Assembly (NCBI GenBank): GCA_025449115.1
Contig: JAHLKC010000011.1
Location: 1-64,000, forward strand
DNA from: Chytridium lagenaria
Lineage: Eukaryota; Chytridiomycota; Chytridiomycetes; Chytridiales; Chytridiaceae
Direction: 5' to 3'
Length of the DNA stretch: 64,000 nucleotides
Position numbers and translations under genes: made by a program. The notes beneath the pieces were generated by a model, which saw nothing but the letters and a program-made list of their open reading frames with translations, was not told where the DNA came from and made no database searches. Below are positions 1 through 12,344 of the stretch, one piece after another (position 1 is the stretch's first letter; every line of letters starts with the position of its first letter).

Positions 1-596
1 ACTTTTGGATCTCACGCTCGTCGGAGGTCATTCTATTATTACCAGATGCCTGTTGTTGTGTCATGCGTCCACGATTGTTCATGCTCATCAGTTTTTGAAG
101 GTCATTCTCATCCGCGAGATCTCTACTCGACTCAGAGACCCGGGCTCTTGATGCCTGAAGCTCTTTGAACTCGTCCAAATGTTTCGCAGAGGCATGAAAC
201 GCGGTGCTATCTGGTGAAGTCGGTGTCGAAGATGACCCATCCTCGGCATGTGTGCTGAAGGATTTTCTGCCGAGCATGAACGATCTTGGCCGAGAGTGTG
301 ATCGACTCCTTCGCTCAGCGGATTTAGGATCAGCGGATTTTGACGACTTTTTTTGAACTCCTGCTTCTTCCAGCATCCAACATAAGCATGTTGGCTGAGG
401 GCCATATCTGTGGCCGGTCCTCGACCGCCTCCCCAGACTCTGCCGGCGATCCTGACGACGACTGTGAGCCCGCCTTCGATTTTCTATGGATTTCAAACGA
501 AGGCGGCCGGAAGCTCCATTGCCCAGAGACCCGAGGCGTTGGTGAAGACGGGGGAGATCCTGATTGGGACTGTGGACGGCTCCCAGACGCCGACAT
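1..596 (-). CDS. Ser/Pro-rich protein, N-terminal part (runs off the left edge)
   Basis: The ATG at 596 opens a Ser/Pro/Gly/Arg-rich, probably disordered N terminus. The reading frame stops near 330, but a second frame continues in the same style (Ser/Lys/Arg-rich, then a charged helix-like stretch with HLDEFKELQASRARVSESS) to base 1. The two frames join if the seven-T run at 348-354 is one base shorter, so a base-count error or frameshift is likely there. No domain is visible in about 195 residues, and the body of the protein lies outside the window. It is divergent from the MOB1 gene that starts at 807. I do not recognise the family. Confidence 0.5.
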
Positions 597-806
597 TTTC
601 TTACGATGTGGGGCCTTGCCTTATGTCGATCAGCTGCAAAAGGCTCACTTAAGAAACGAGTCCCACAGAATCAACACTCTGATATAAAGGGGTCTTTTCC
701 GTAATGGAGCAGCGAGCAACAGAGATGAAGTGGTAGCGATCGTTGTGGAGGCCGAGCTGTGGTGGGTACACAAATTATTTTGTAATTATTTTCAAAACAA
801 CGAACG

Positions 807-1686
807 ATGAGCTTTTTTTACAAACCTCAAGGCAGGGGTGAGTGAGTTCATGTGTGCTGTGCGCATCCGCCGTCATGAGAATAGTCTTTCACGTTTGCTT
901 CCATCCATTAATTAAACCCTATGCTTTTTTTCCATTTACTGATCACTTTGACTGTGGCATTCTTTAGAGCAAAACCTTTAAGCCTACAAAGAAAAACATC
1001 CCAGAGGGATCCACACAGCATCATTTAAAAAAGTATGCAGAGGCAACTTTAGGAAGTGGAAACCTGCGGCTTGCCGTCCAATTGCCAGAGGGCGAGGATC
1101 TCAATGAATGGCTTGCCGTCAATGCAGTGGACTTTTTCAACCCAAATTAACATGCTTTACGGCACCATCACGGAATTCTGCACCCCCAAGAATGCCCTGT
1201 TATGTCTGCCGGTCCAAAGTATGAATACTTGTGGTAAGCTTTTGTAATTTTTTGTCGTATGTACTTCCCAGTTTCCTTGGTATTTAAAGAAGATTTAGGT
1301 GTGATGGAATTACCTACAAGAAGCCAGTCAAGGTTTCCGCACCGGAATATGTTGACTTCTTGATGACCTGGGTTCAGTCTCAGTTGGACGATGAATCAAT
1401 TTTTCCATCAAAAATTGGCGTTCCCTTCCCGAAGGTGTTCCAAAGCACCGTAAAGACCATCTTCAAGCGCTTATTTCGTGTCTATGCTCACATATACCAT
1501 GCCCACTTCCCCAGGATCGTGAGCCTCGGCGAGGAAGCGCACCTGAACACAAGCTTTAAGCACTTCATGTTTTTTGTTCAAGAGTTTCAACTAGTCGAGA
1601 AGAAAGAACTAGTGCCTTTGGATGAATTGATCAAGACTCTCACTGCAGATTCGCGCAATCAGTCATCAGCCATCCCGGCAGCATGA
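807..1686 (+). CDS. MOB1: MOB1-type kinase activator
   Basis: MOB1 binds and activates NDR/LATS kinases in the mitotic-exit/septation and Hippo-like pathways. Exon 1 starts at ATG 807 (MSFFYKPQ). Exon 2 from about 968 carries [25 protein letters not shown] and [14 protein letters not shown]. After the intron at about 1231-1298 comes [18 protein letters not shown], then [35 protein letters not shown] and [15 protein letters not shown]. All of these are hallmarks of the family, and the length of about 215 residues is normal. Inside exon 2 the frame changes at the CCC of 1141-1143 (one base too many) and back at the five-C run 1183-1187 (one too few). Between them the conserved [12 protein letters not shown] is intact in the shifted frame. 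The exon 1 splice site, in a GGGG run at 835-838, is also one base off. Identity is firm; the exact exon 1 end is not. Confidence 0.93.
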
Positions 1687-1878
1687 TCAAGAAGTGCCTG
1701 GCTCTCCCTTCTCTCTTTTTTATTACACACCTTTCCATTCTGTCGTGAACATTTACTCCTTATATTTATTTTTTAGTTGAACCGAACCTTTTCCTGACGT
1801 TATTACCTAAAACACGTAAATAATTTTCTTTTTATATTCACACCGCTTTACAGCTTGAGGGCGACGGAGCCGTCGACT

Positions 1879-4182
1879 ATGATGTGAGTACAGTAGTAAA
1901 TTGGTAAAGTCAAGTTAAAAGTCAATCACGACAGTACTTAAGAGATTTGCATGACAATTGCGTCCTTGTTGAAATGATCGAAGACTCAAATGACACCTTG
2001 ATGGTCGCATCTCACCTGAGCCTAGCCTATTCTAAAGGCGTGGATTCAAAAGGAGAAGCCAATTCAACGACTGCAGTTGGATGGCTGTCTTGGCTTGCAG
2101 ATAGTCTGTGGGGCAAGAATAGCAAATCTACTCAAGATGCTTCAATCCTTATCCTTCCTATCGAGCTTCTCGAACGAATCTTTATCCTTTCTTCAAGCAA
2201 CACATTGCCTCTTGCTAGCCGGACTTTCATTCTAATCTCTTCGTCTCCTTTGGTAAAGGCGAAGTGGATAATTCAAAAATATGGTGTTGATGAAGCCTTG
2301 GGCAGATGTTGGAGATTGAGATTCATGAATTGTACGTACCTGATATTGAGGTGGCTGCGAGGCTGAAGCTATCAGTCGAACAACAGAAAGCGATGCAAGC
2401 GTATTTCGTGCGTCGGCGGAAGTGCGGATGTTATGCGAGAAGACTTACAGTTAACGAAATTATGCAAATGGATGTGGAGACAAATGCGGAAAGCACGGGC
2501 GCAGCAGCCCATCAATTGCGTCGAAGTTTTCTTCAAAGATGGTGGCATTTGTGTGAGATTCTCGCTTCTGAGCTTACACGGCGACGGAGGCTTTTGTTCT
2601 CTCTGCAAGTGGTTGACGAGACCGTGCTTAAAAAGAGTCCATGGCTTAAATCACCTTGTGAGATTGAGCGCTCTCAATGCTATCTAATCACTACATTGTT
2701 GAGCCTCGGTGCGGTTGTTAATGGTGGTGGAAATATGGCCCTTCGCTTCGCAGCTAGGCGTGGCCATCTTTACCTTATTGAATTGCTACTTATGAATGGC
2801 GCTGATCCGGATGCTTGGGTACCAGTGCCTTCAAATCCTCTGATACGATGGGCACGGAAATCTCATCGAATCGGAGGAGGCGTGATTTTATCCGCAGGCC
2901 AGGAAGCCGCGCCAGCCTCACCCTCATTGAACATCCCCCAAAACGCGATCGATGGTATCATCACAGTGGACGCGTTCATGCAGGCAAACTTACCTAATGA
3001 TATTGCCGGAGGGTTTGGCCAGCCACAGCAACATCATTCCTTATTGAGTGGACATCGTCCTTTGAGGGATATCTTGAAGCGAAAGCCAGATTTAAAAGTT
3101 TCATTACTACTGCAGGCTGTCAAAGCGAATCATATTTTGCCTGGCGAGGCTACTGATAAAGCCGCGCACGATTATGGCGCATACCCGTAATTTGACGCCA
3201 CTTTCCCAGCAAGGGCCTCTTCTGTACCATGTGCACTATCAACATACCCATGGAGAAGGTGTAACTCCTGCTGCTAGAGTATCAAGGATAAATATGCATG
3301 CGGCTTTGAGGGAAGCCTTTAGCGAGTCGAAGTATGAGATGTGCAGAGTCCTTATTGAAGATGGTGGCGCTACGACTACCCCACACATGGTTCACGAACT
3401 TATTGCCCGGGCTAGTACTTGGAGATTGACGAGTACGTTTAATTACTCTCTTTAGACTGAATATATGAATATTAACTCTATTAAAGTCGGTATAAGGGAA
3501 AAGCTCACACACTTCTTGGTTCTGGCTATCCAGCATCTCCCAGAGGAAGATTTCGTCCGCATGTCTGCTATTTGGTTCGGTCTAGTGCCGAGATTGGATC
3601 TGAGGCAGTAATGCGTATTTGCATAGAAAGAGGCGCAGATGGTCAATGTTTGGGAAGGGCTGCCTCTTTACGCTAGCGTTTTACAATGGGAATTTGGAGG
3701 TGGCGAAGTATCTTTTGGCAGATGGAGGGGCGGATACTAGTCCTTTTTAACTGGAAAAAAAAGGGATTTTGCCTCGGGCTGATACTTATTGAGGGTTTTG
3801 CCATATTAATGTTCAGTATGCTTGTTGGGATGTGGGCCGTGGGATGGGCCAGATGATTCGATCAGCAGTTTACGCGCGGACGTTCAGGGGGTAATACTTT
3901 TACTATGGGAAATATGCGGAAGGTGTATCTGTAGGCGAACTGACTGGCATGGCAGTACCCTCGGCAATTGCTCTAGCAGTGATGTACCGCTTAGTGCCAT
4001 TCCACCGCATGTGTATGGGGTTTTTGCTAGTTTGCCGTGAGACGCGAGAAGAAAGACGCGCAAGGCGCGTCAACGGTAGCAGCAACGGGGCCGAAATGAT
4101 GGGAACGCAGCTGCAACAGGGATATTGGGTGGGGGTAGTCTCCCCCATCCTAAGGTCATACATTAATTTTTCAATTCCATAA
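1879..4182 (+). CDS. F-box protein with ankyrin repeats, frame broken
   Basis: F-box proteins are substrate receptors of SCF ubiquitin ligases, and ankyrin repeats usually bind the substrate. A likely start is ATG 1879: a five-base exon followed by a GTGAGT...TTAAG intron (1884-1942) reads in frame into the main exon. The F-box begins near 2155 (LPIELLERIFILSSSNTLPL). The frame moves at GGG 2300-2302; one more G would restore it. It then runs to about 3190 with an ankyrin unit around 2690-2815 (ALRFAARRGHLYLIELLLMNG). Further ankyrin-like pieces follow at about 3294-3415 (CRVLIEDGGA) and 3685-3745 (FYNGNLEVAKYLLADGGAD), each in another frame. A hydrophobic stretch at 3949-4050 may be the C terminus. 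This is either a decayed gene or one with several base-count errors. The 3' end is a guess. Confidence 0.6.
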
Positions 4183-4242
4183 AAAGATACCATATTGTAC
4201 ATCGTCCAGTACCATCACGGTTCCAGTTTCAACTTATAAATC

Positions 4243-7200
4243 ATGTCGTATGGAGAGAGATTCTCTACGGCGACCTACTCAAGTAGGAGCTCGCCTCAAT
4301 CGGTCCGCGCAAACGTAAACACCGATAAGCTGGACGATGAGTTGGCGGTCCATATCAAGAAGGCCCTTTCCACTGACGAGGCGGCTCCCAAGCAGAAGCA
4401 TGTTCGTGCCTGCATCATGTACACTTGGGATTGTGAAGGGCTCTGGAAGTGTCTGGATGGGTCTGCGCTCGTTTCCGCTTCTTGGAGATGAAATCGTCAC
4501 CTTCAAGGCCCTCATCACCATCCACAAGATCATCAACGGTGGCCATCCCAGGGTGGGTATCCGCGCATTAGATAAGTAAATCAGTACAAGCTGCTAATCG
4601 TTGATGTTGCATCGCAGGCTCTTCAAGATCTGGCTGGCGATTTTGGGTGGATTGAAAACTTCGCAAGGCAGTTTAACAATCGGAGTAAGATTTAGATTGA
4701 ATGAGTGTTTTTGACTTTCATTGAGGCTAATATGCAGGTACTCTTTCCCCTTTTCAGGTACCATGGGCTACGGTAGTCTTATCACATCCTACGTCCAATT
4801 TCTGGTTGCTAAGCTGGATTATCACCGTCAACACCCTGAATTTTCTGGCAGCTTTGACTATCAGGAGTATTTAACGCTCAAGGGCGTGGAGGATCCCAAT
4901 GAAGGGTAAGGAAAACAGAGGATTAGGCAACGGTATTAACCTTTGGATATACTAGGTTTGAAACCATCAGTGATCTCTTGGGACTTTTGTCAAAGATTCA
5001 GACCTTCTCTGAATTCGTCTTTGGTAACTTTAGGCCTGGCAACGCAAATGAGTGCCGTATCTCTGCTCTTGTCCCTCTTGTGGAGGAGAGCAAGGGTATC
5101 TACGATTTTCTCGTAAATATGTTAATGGCAATGCATCAAAGTAGGGATTGCAAGTTCCACATTTTATAAAACTAATTATAATAGTTATTGGCTCTGTTGA
5201 GGTTTTAGCACCGCTTCGAGAGCGTTTCAACCAAGGTCATTACGCTCTCTTGAGGTTTTATACCGAATGTTCTGGTATTCACTTCTTGGCGTCGCTTGTG
5301 GACATTCCCCGTTTGGGCAAGTCGCCTCCCGATTTCCTCTCGCAAGGTCCTCCTTCCCTGCCTCCTCGAAGGGCCCCTTCACCCCCTCCTACTCCTCGGG
5401 AATCTGATGTCGACAGGATGGCTAAGCAACAAGCAGAGGTGAGTTCGGCTCATTTTTAGGAGGGGTATTAACTATTTGTCAGCTTGAGGCACAGATTCGT
5501 GCAGAAAATGCCCGCCTCGAGGCACAGAGCCGTGAGGAGGAGCTGGAGCGACAAAGAGATCGCCAAAGGCAGCAAGAGGATGAGATGAAGCGTCAGTTGG
5601 ATATGGCGAAGAAACTTGAGCAGCAGCAGCGTGCTCTTGAGCTTCAAAGGCAGGCCGCTCTTCTTGAGCAGCAGCGCCGAGCAGCTGAGGAGGACAGGCA
5701 ACGTCAAATGCAGCAGCAACAGCAACAGCAGCAGCTTGAGCAGCAGATGATCGCATCAAGACTTATGGATTCGCAGTCACTTCTTAACAACCTTCAAGCT
5801 CAGACCGCACGAGACCGGGATATCATCGATCAATATGACAGGGTTAGTTTGTTATGAGCTAGAGCTGATTGTTTCTAACGCGTTATTGCAGAAAGTTCGG
5901 TCGCTTGAACAGCAACTTTCTCAAATGTCCCTTGCTCCTCGTGATGACGAAACGTTACGACGTCTTCAGGGTTAGTGTTTTCCCTGCCATAGTTTTCTTT
6001 TTTCTGTGATATTGGTTTCTCATGGCGGTAATTTTAGAGGAGCTTGCTCAGTGGAAGCAAAAGTATGAGGCTCTCGCTAAGCTCTATGCTCAGTTGAGGA
6101 AGGAACATCTTGATCTTTTGAATAAGTTCAAGGATATTAAGGACAATTCTGGCAAGATGGCTGATGATGTTCGCAAGGACCTTGAAAAGGCCCGCAGTGA
6201 TCTTCTGGTAATTTTTTCCGTTAATCTCAGTTTTTTTGCACTCGCCCCTTCCTTTACCATTTCACGAGATTTGATGATCGATTTTATTGACATTCATTCT
6301 GTAGGCCAAGCAAGAAATTATTGATGACTTGAGACGCCGTGTCGATGTGACGACTAATGACATTGAAAAAGCTAAGAAGGTCAATAGCTCTTTACTCTTT
6401 TCCTATTCCGTACTTTTCTTGATAATGCTTTACACAGAGCCATAATGAAGAAACTGAAGATCTGAGGAGGCGTCTTGACACTGCTTTGTCAGAAATGACG
6501 AAGACGCGATCAGTAAGTTTAGGAGAAAATCTATGGCGTCGTTGACATGTTCAAAGTCCCAAAGCGAGGAGACCGATTTCTTGAGGCGCCAGTTGGAGCA
6601 GGCCGCTGCTGATCTTAAAAGGGCAATAACAGTAGGAATTGGTAGAAGCCTATCTGAAGCGCTAATGTCATGTTTTTTATTTTGATAGATCAACCGTGAT
6701 GAAGTCGAAGAGATGCATCGCAGGATCGATCAGCTTACTACGGATCTTCACAGGGAAAGATCTGTATGTTTATACTTTTGTTTTAGTAATTCTGATTGTG
6801 AAATTTTCTTTGTCTTCCAACAAAATGCATAGTCTAAGGGCGAGGAGACCTCGATTCTTCAGCAGGGCCTAGACCAAACTCTTATGGCTTTGTCCCAGCT
6901 CCAGAAGGTATGCCCTATGGCCATTTTTATGGAGAAGTACTTAGACCATAATTATAGACTCAACAAGAAACAGAAACAACCCTGTTAGCTCAGTTGAACC
7001 AGCTTCAGGCCGAGCATATGGAGCAGCTGAACCGCATGATGGGTAATTGTCATTTTAAACCTCCCTATTTTCCTGTTATTCATTATCTAACGGCTTCGTA
7101 GACAACATTCTTCAGTCCTGCGTCATCCGTATCGATGAAGCCCTTTACGAGCTTGAAAGCCCCTCTCACGAAGGAAATCAGACTGCATCGCCTGAATATG

Positions 7201-8353
7201 TTCAAACTCTTTTAGAGAAAACCATTAGCCACTGCACAGATGTCGGAGCTAGTTTTGTCCGCCTGATTCAAGTAAGCGGTGCCTCCTCTTAACTTTTTTT
7301 TTTTTTAAGAATCAATTTTCGGTAGGGCGGTGACCAAGCCGATGCCATTAGTACCTCGAACACCTTTGCTCTCTCTATCGCGCAGCTTCTTCACAACACC
7401 AAGGGTGTTACCCGGCTGGCAAAGGAAGATGAAGATGTCGAGGAGATTATCCGCACTGGAAGAGATGGCGCATTGACTGGCCGTCTCTTCTTTGATAGGC
7501 TCAAGTCTGGACCTTTGTCCTCTATCGATCCTTCTCGTCGAGTTGACCATATCAATGAGCTTACGCGCTCATCTGTCATTGGTCTTATTGGCCTAACCCT
7601 CTGCTGGAAAAGCTTGCCCCGAAGGCCTCTTTAGAAAATCTTGGTGGCGATCTTGGTGATGCTGTTGAAAGGGAGATGCAATCCGCTGCCAAGGCTATCG
7701 AGGAAGCTGCAAGACGACTCGAGGAGCTTATGGCTCGCCCTCCTACTGGAGCCGATCTCAACGTTCACTCTGCCGTACTAAAGTCAGCGGTGGCCCTTAC
7801 AAACGCCATTCAACAACTTATTCGCTGCGCTACAGCTTGCCAGCAGGAAATTGTCTCGCACGGACGTGCCGGTTCCACCAACACCGCTTTCTACAAAAAG
7901 AACAATAAATGGACGGAAGGTCTCGTTAGCGCCGCAAAGGCGGTTGCGATTGCCACAACCCACCTTGTGGAATGCGCTGATGGCCTCGTCAAGGGCACTC
8001 ACTCGATTGAGCAACTCATTGTCGCTGCTCAAGAAGTTGGCGTTGCTACTACCCAGCTCGTTGCAGCGTCCAGAGTAAAGGCTGTCCCCTTCTCCAAGCT
8101 CCAGGATCGTCTCGAGGACGCCGCCATCGCGGTACGTGAGGCTACAAAATTGCTGGTAAAGGCTGCCCGTGATGCTGCCAAGTTGAAGGCAGAGGAGCAG
8201 GCCAGGGATGAGATTGGCAAGATGGGCCGACATGAGATGAAGATCAAGGAGATGGAGCAGCAAGTCAAGATTTTGGAGTTGGAGAAGGAGCTTAACCAAG
8301 CTAGATACAAGCTTGGCGAGATTAGGAAGCAGGGATATGCGGAGACCGAGTGA
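4243..8353 (+). CDS. SLA2: Sla2/End4/HIP1-related endocytic adaptor
   Basis: Sla2 links clathrin-coated endocytic sites to actin at the plasma membrane. The N-terminal ANTH domain runs from ATG 4243 to about 5300 (HVRACIMYTWD, LLGDEIVTFKALITIHKIINGGHP, GYGSLITSYVQFLVAKLDYH). It is split by introns near 4554, 4684, 4908 and 5140. A Pro-rich linker (about 5315-5400) and a long Gln/Glu/Arg coiled coil follow, including a poly-Gln run at 5709-5742. These are spread over roughly ten short exons. The C-terminal I/LWEQ (talin-like, actin-binding) module ends the protein at 8353 (LIRCATACQQEIVSHGRAG, FYKKNNKWTEGLVSAAKAVA). Two one-base frame breaks fall in conserved sequence, at about 4429-4433 and 7590-7600. 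Total length is near 1,000 residues, as expected. Confidence 0.95.
5709..5742 (+). repeat. CAG/CAA repeat coding poly-glutamine in SLA2
   Basis: A run of mixed CAG and CAA codons encodes QMQQQQQQQQLEQQ inside the coiled-coil region of the Sla2 gene. The mixed codons make it less prone to slippage than a pure triplet repeat. Confidence 0.8.
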
Positions 8354-9218
8354 AAACTCAAATATTTTTAACAGGGAGATAACGTGTTGGCAGAGCAATA
8401 TTGCTTTTTTTTTTTTATGTGGTCTCCTTTGGCGGTTTTGTCTGTCACTTTTATTTTTTGCATATGTATTGTTTTTATTGTTTTATTCTATCATTTTCGA
8501 AGTGCCAGGTCCTCACTCAAGTTTCTTTTTTTTTTTTTTTGTTCCTTTACCAAATCTCCTTTTTGCTTTGTTGGCTCTATGAGAATAACAAATCATGAAG
8601 AATAAACAAAAGAAAGCGGCCTCTTCGATTATGATGAATGTAATCAAAAGTTTTGTGGACTTTGCGTCAGGAGGCTGTCCTTCACATATGTGAATGCGCT
8701 TAGCATCAACATTGGCGGCAGCACACATATTTTGAGGCCACAATAATTGTACCACGTCAACGCGTCTCTATAGAGCACCAACCCGTTGCCACGCTTTTTT
8801 TCTACATCATATTTAACTCTCTTAACAACGGTAGTCTTATCGCTTGAAGGTTGTTTTCCATTTATGTGGTCGTTACAGGTTTAAATACGTATCGAATAGT
8901 GCCACCACGAGAAAGTTCAAGCTTAAACTAATGCAGGCCTCTGTACGTCTTACCGTTAAGAATTTGCGTCAGAATAGACGATAGATTTTGAGATTTAAAA
9001 GAACAGTGATTAGCTCCTTTGGAAAGTGTTAATATGTCTTACATTAAAATTAAATATTTAAACCACGGGCAGAACAAAGTACGATAGTCGAAACTGTGAC
9101 GTCGATAAATGATAATGAAGATAAATAAAAAAAACAAGCATAAAACAGACTATTTATGTACATGGAATGTAAGCAGGTACGATGATGAAGATGAGGTAGT
9201 GCCATAACCATAGCTCTT
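8354..9218. other. Convergent intergenic region, no gene seen
   Basis: This stretch lies between the 3' ends of SLA2 (plus) and the F-box/XPA-like gene (minus). It is AT-rich with poly-T tracts at 8406-8416 and 8527-8540. Short open frames here have no family features. It probably holds the two 3' untranslated regions. Confidence 0.6.
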
Positions 9219-11936
9219 TCACTCGTCACTGTCACTCGAGTCCGAATCCAACATAAGACACCCATGACACCGACACCGTCTCCACTTCGCAGACCGATTC
9301 CCATCATCCCTAACCTTCTCCTTGAGTCTCAAATGCGATGCCATCGGTGATGTCAGCGAACACTCAGGCAGTGCACCCATCACCCTCCTTTTCCTACTAC
9401 CCTTCGTTGCTTCCCCATCTTCTTCATCCTCCACCACACTCTCCCTCCAATTCAAGCAAGTAGAAGAACTTTGCCCTGCCTCCCTAACCATTTTATCACC
9501 AGACAATATCCGTTTGCGCCGATGACATATTTTCTCACCCTTAACTGCAACAGATTGAGCCTTGTAACCCTCCGTATCCTTCCAAACCAAAGTCGACGAT
9601 GACCACTCTCCGTCATCCTCACAGGGTTGAGCAACTGTCATGTCCTTGAGCCATTCATTCTCACCGCGCTTCCACAGTTTTCTCCGAACACCTTCGATGT
9701 CATCCATCAAATCCGTTTTAACTATGGTAACGGCAGAGGCGTCAACTTGAGGCGTCAGTGAGTTTTCTTCATCACCCTTAAAGACAGCTTTGCGATAAAG
9801 CGATGCGACAGAAATCTGGCTGAACTCCATCCCTCCAGGCAACCCAAGCCGTATGCTAAGAGATGATGCAACAGCATTACAGTCACTATCTGAAGGAGTT
9901 TCTTGCACGGATGAATCAGGCCGTACCGTGAATGGCGCAGGAGACAGTGGAGACATCTCCTGAGGCGACTGCAAAGATTTCGTTGGACTCGTGCGTCCAA
10001 TATCAATTACCATGTCCCCAACCCCAGAATCCGCGCGTGAAGGTCGGCGTTAGGTTCAACATCAACTACCGTGTCCATGTTCCCGCGGCGGCGTCATTGG
10101 TTAAGTCCCGGCTGGGCCTTTTCCCAGAATTGTTGAAGGCACGGGGAACCCAGGAGGAAGGTAAATATTCGGGAATTGAGGGTTTGGGTGGGAGTTCTAT
10201 AGGGGTCGGTCTTGAAAAGAGAGAATGGGGAGGGTCCTGGTCCATGTCTTCCTCAAAACTCGTCATTGGCATGTCTTCATCAACCATGATAAGCCCAGAG
10301 GGCCTCCTAGGCCGCTTCATCTTCAAGTCAACAAAGATGGAGCCGGATGAGCCAGATCCTAAAGACGAAGATACTGCATCAGACTCTTGTGCGGGATTTG
10401 ACGGGCCTATGAAGAAGAAGGGCTCCGGGTATCCTTCAACATTGTCCTCGTCATCGTCCCCCCCTCATCTACGTCATCATCGTCATCATTGATCGCTCGG
10501 ATCCGGCGAGAAGAGGGTAGCGCCGATGTTCCCGCAGTGCTGACGGAGCTAGAGAGGTCGTCCTCGACAGTGGTAAAATCTTGCTCAATAGGGATAGGCC
10601 AGCGGTAGTGGGCGGCAGCGTCATAGCCTCTGATATTGGTAGTACAATCCCACTGAGTGCGTCGGTGCTATCAGTCTCGATTGAGAGGTGGCTTTTTGCC
10701 TTTATATCATTCGTCACGCCATTTTCCGAGAGCAAAGCCTGACGACTATTGCGCCGTCGCTCACGTTCAGCTGCAAGTGCGTGGTCGGACCCCCACTTCA
10801 AATCAGCTAAATCTTCAACTTGGGATCGAAGGTACAGTACGCAAGTCTTTATATTAAAAAACGTTTATCTGTTAGAATTGATAAACAGTGTTCTAACAAA
10901 TATGTATGTTGAGCGATGACATACCTTATTATACCATGGCTTCGTCACAGAATTTAATTGCGCAAGCTGTTTCTCTGTAAGAAGGTATTCCTCCCTCGCC
11001 TCAGCCCGAGTTATGAGCTCCATTTTCTGACACGACTTACTACACACAAAAGCGCCATTAATGGATGAACAAAACTGCGGCAATTCTTTAAGTGAAGGAA
11101 CTCACCAATACCGTCGCTTAAACGTCTTTAAAGCAGCCACACCGACAGCGCCGATGACGGACTTATCGCGTGCGTCAATACCACAGCGAAAGCATCGGTC
11201 AACGGACAGGGAGGCGAGAAATGGTTTGAACCCCAAAGTGGGTAGCGGCAGGGTGGGCAGTGCGGCTGAAGTGGAGGGTAAGCACTGCCCATTGCAGGGT
11301 GATAGAGGAGGAGGTAAAGAAGGCGCAGAGACAATTTCGTTAGCTGTTGAAATTGTGCAAGGTGGGGGACGGAAGATTGCGATCCCTTGATGCTGAACAA
11401 AGGGTAGAGAGTGAAGAGGTGAGAAAGGAGAAAGAGCGGCCTGGTCAACATCTTGCTCTGACAACAAGAAACACAAGGGGCTTACTGTTGCTGTCTGATC
11501 ACGGGAGAGGATATCTGAGGCACATGGAACCAAGGAGCTGTTGCTGCTGCTGAAATTGGCGTGACAGGCACAAGATGTTCTCAGGTCTCCCAGCGAAGGG
11601 CGACGCAAGGACTGGCCGGTATCTGTGGAGGACATCCGGTTGCCCTCAACAGGTGTACTTGATGATGAAAACGATGAGGTGGTGATGCTAGCAGGCCTGT
11701 ACATGGACGAGGCGATAGGCTTCCATATAGCATCAAGGTCTGCAATGGACGCGAACCGCTTGCATGATTTTGTGATGGAGCAAAGGTCCGCAGCCCGACA
11801 GTTTCGAAAAGATGTGGATCAGGATCTCTTCTGGCAGGTCAAGGACATGCAAGTGTATGTGTGAGGTGTTCATCGGGTGTACAGCTGCTGGTAGAGAAAC
11901 CATTCCGACAGATAAAGTGCTGGTTTGTGTTTTCAT
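9219..11936 (-). CDS. F-box protein with XPA/Rad14-like zinc finger
   Basis: The N terminus (about 11860-11700) carries an F-box: LDLPEEILIHIFSKLS, then in the next frame ADLCSITKSCKRFASIADLD and AIWKPIA. The two parts join if the CCC (plus strand) at 11794-11796 loses one base. A Ser/Pro-rich linker follows. At about 11180-11030 there is a CFRC...CKSC pair joined directly to MELITRAEAREEYLLTEKQL, which matches the start of the XPA C-terminal domain. After an intron (about 10940-10835) comes VLYLRSQVEDLADLKWGSD, again as in XPA/Rad14. The spacing between the CxxC pairs is about 25 residues, longer than the 17 of XPA itself. The rest is Ser/Asp-rich and disordered, ending in LDSDSSDSDE at 9219, which resembles CK2 sites. 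By inference it is an SCF receptor with a zinc-finger/DNA-damage type module. It is probably not the canonical XPA, since it lacks other XPA features. Confidence 0.65.
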
Positions 11937-12344
11937 TCGAAATTGTCGGCGTTCTGATGTCCTATTGGCACAAAATGGAGTGTTGATGAGAGAGCAAATA
12001 ATCAGGCAGTGAAGCTCAAAAGTCTGCGGACGTCGACGTCGGTTACGGCAACCTCACAAACATTTGTTTGAGAGCGGGCGAGATCTGTTAAGTTCGTGGG
12101 GTTTTACTCACTCTAATTTCATAATTTCATCTGCTTGGCCACAAGTGACAAGACCACAAGACGTGGGGACAGGGTCCTTTGCAAAGAAGCATGACCTTTC
12201 TAATAGGAAAAGGCACAATGTGTTCACACCGAAAAAATATTGCTAGTCCGACTGTATTTATTTTTAACTTATCCACAAAAAGAAAGGGGGGGGTGAAGGT
12301 TTACGGAGAGGGAAATGTGTAGAAATATGAGACAAGGAACTTCC
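11937..12344. other. Intergenic region between two minus-strand genes
   Basis: This is about 400 bp holding the promoter side of the F-box/XPA-like gene and the 3' side of the FTS gene. No coding signature was seen. Confidence 0.5.

Noticed and set aside
5468..5759. Leu- or Ala-rich open frames on the minus strand
   Set aside because: They are the reverse of the Gln/Glu-rich Sla2 coiled-coil exon and have no family features.
9219..11936. Calling this gene RAD14/XPA
   Set aside because: The F-box, the longer CxxC spacing and the absence of the rest of XPA make a canonical repair gene unlikely.
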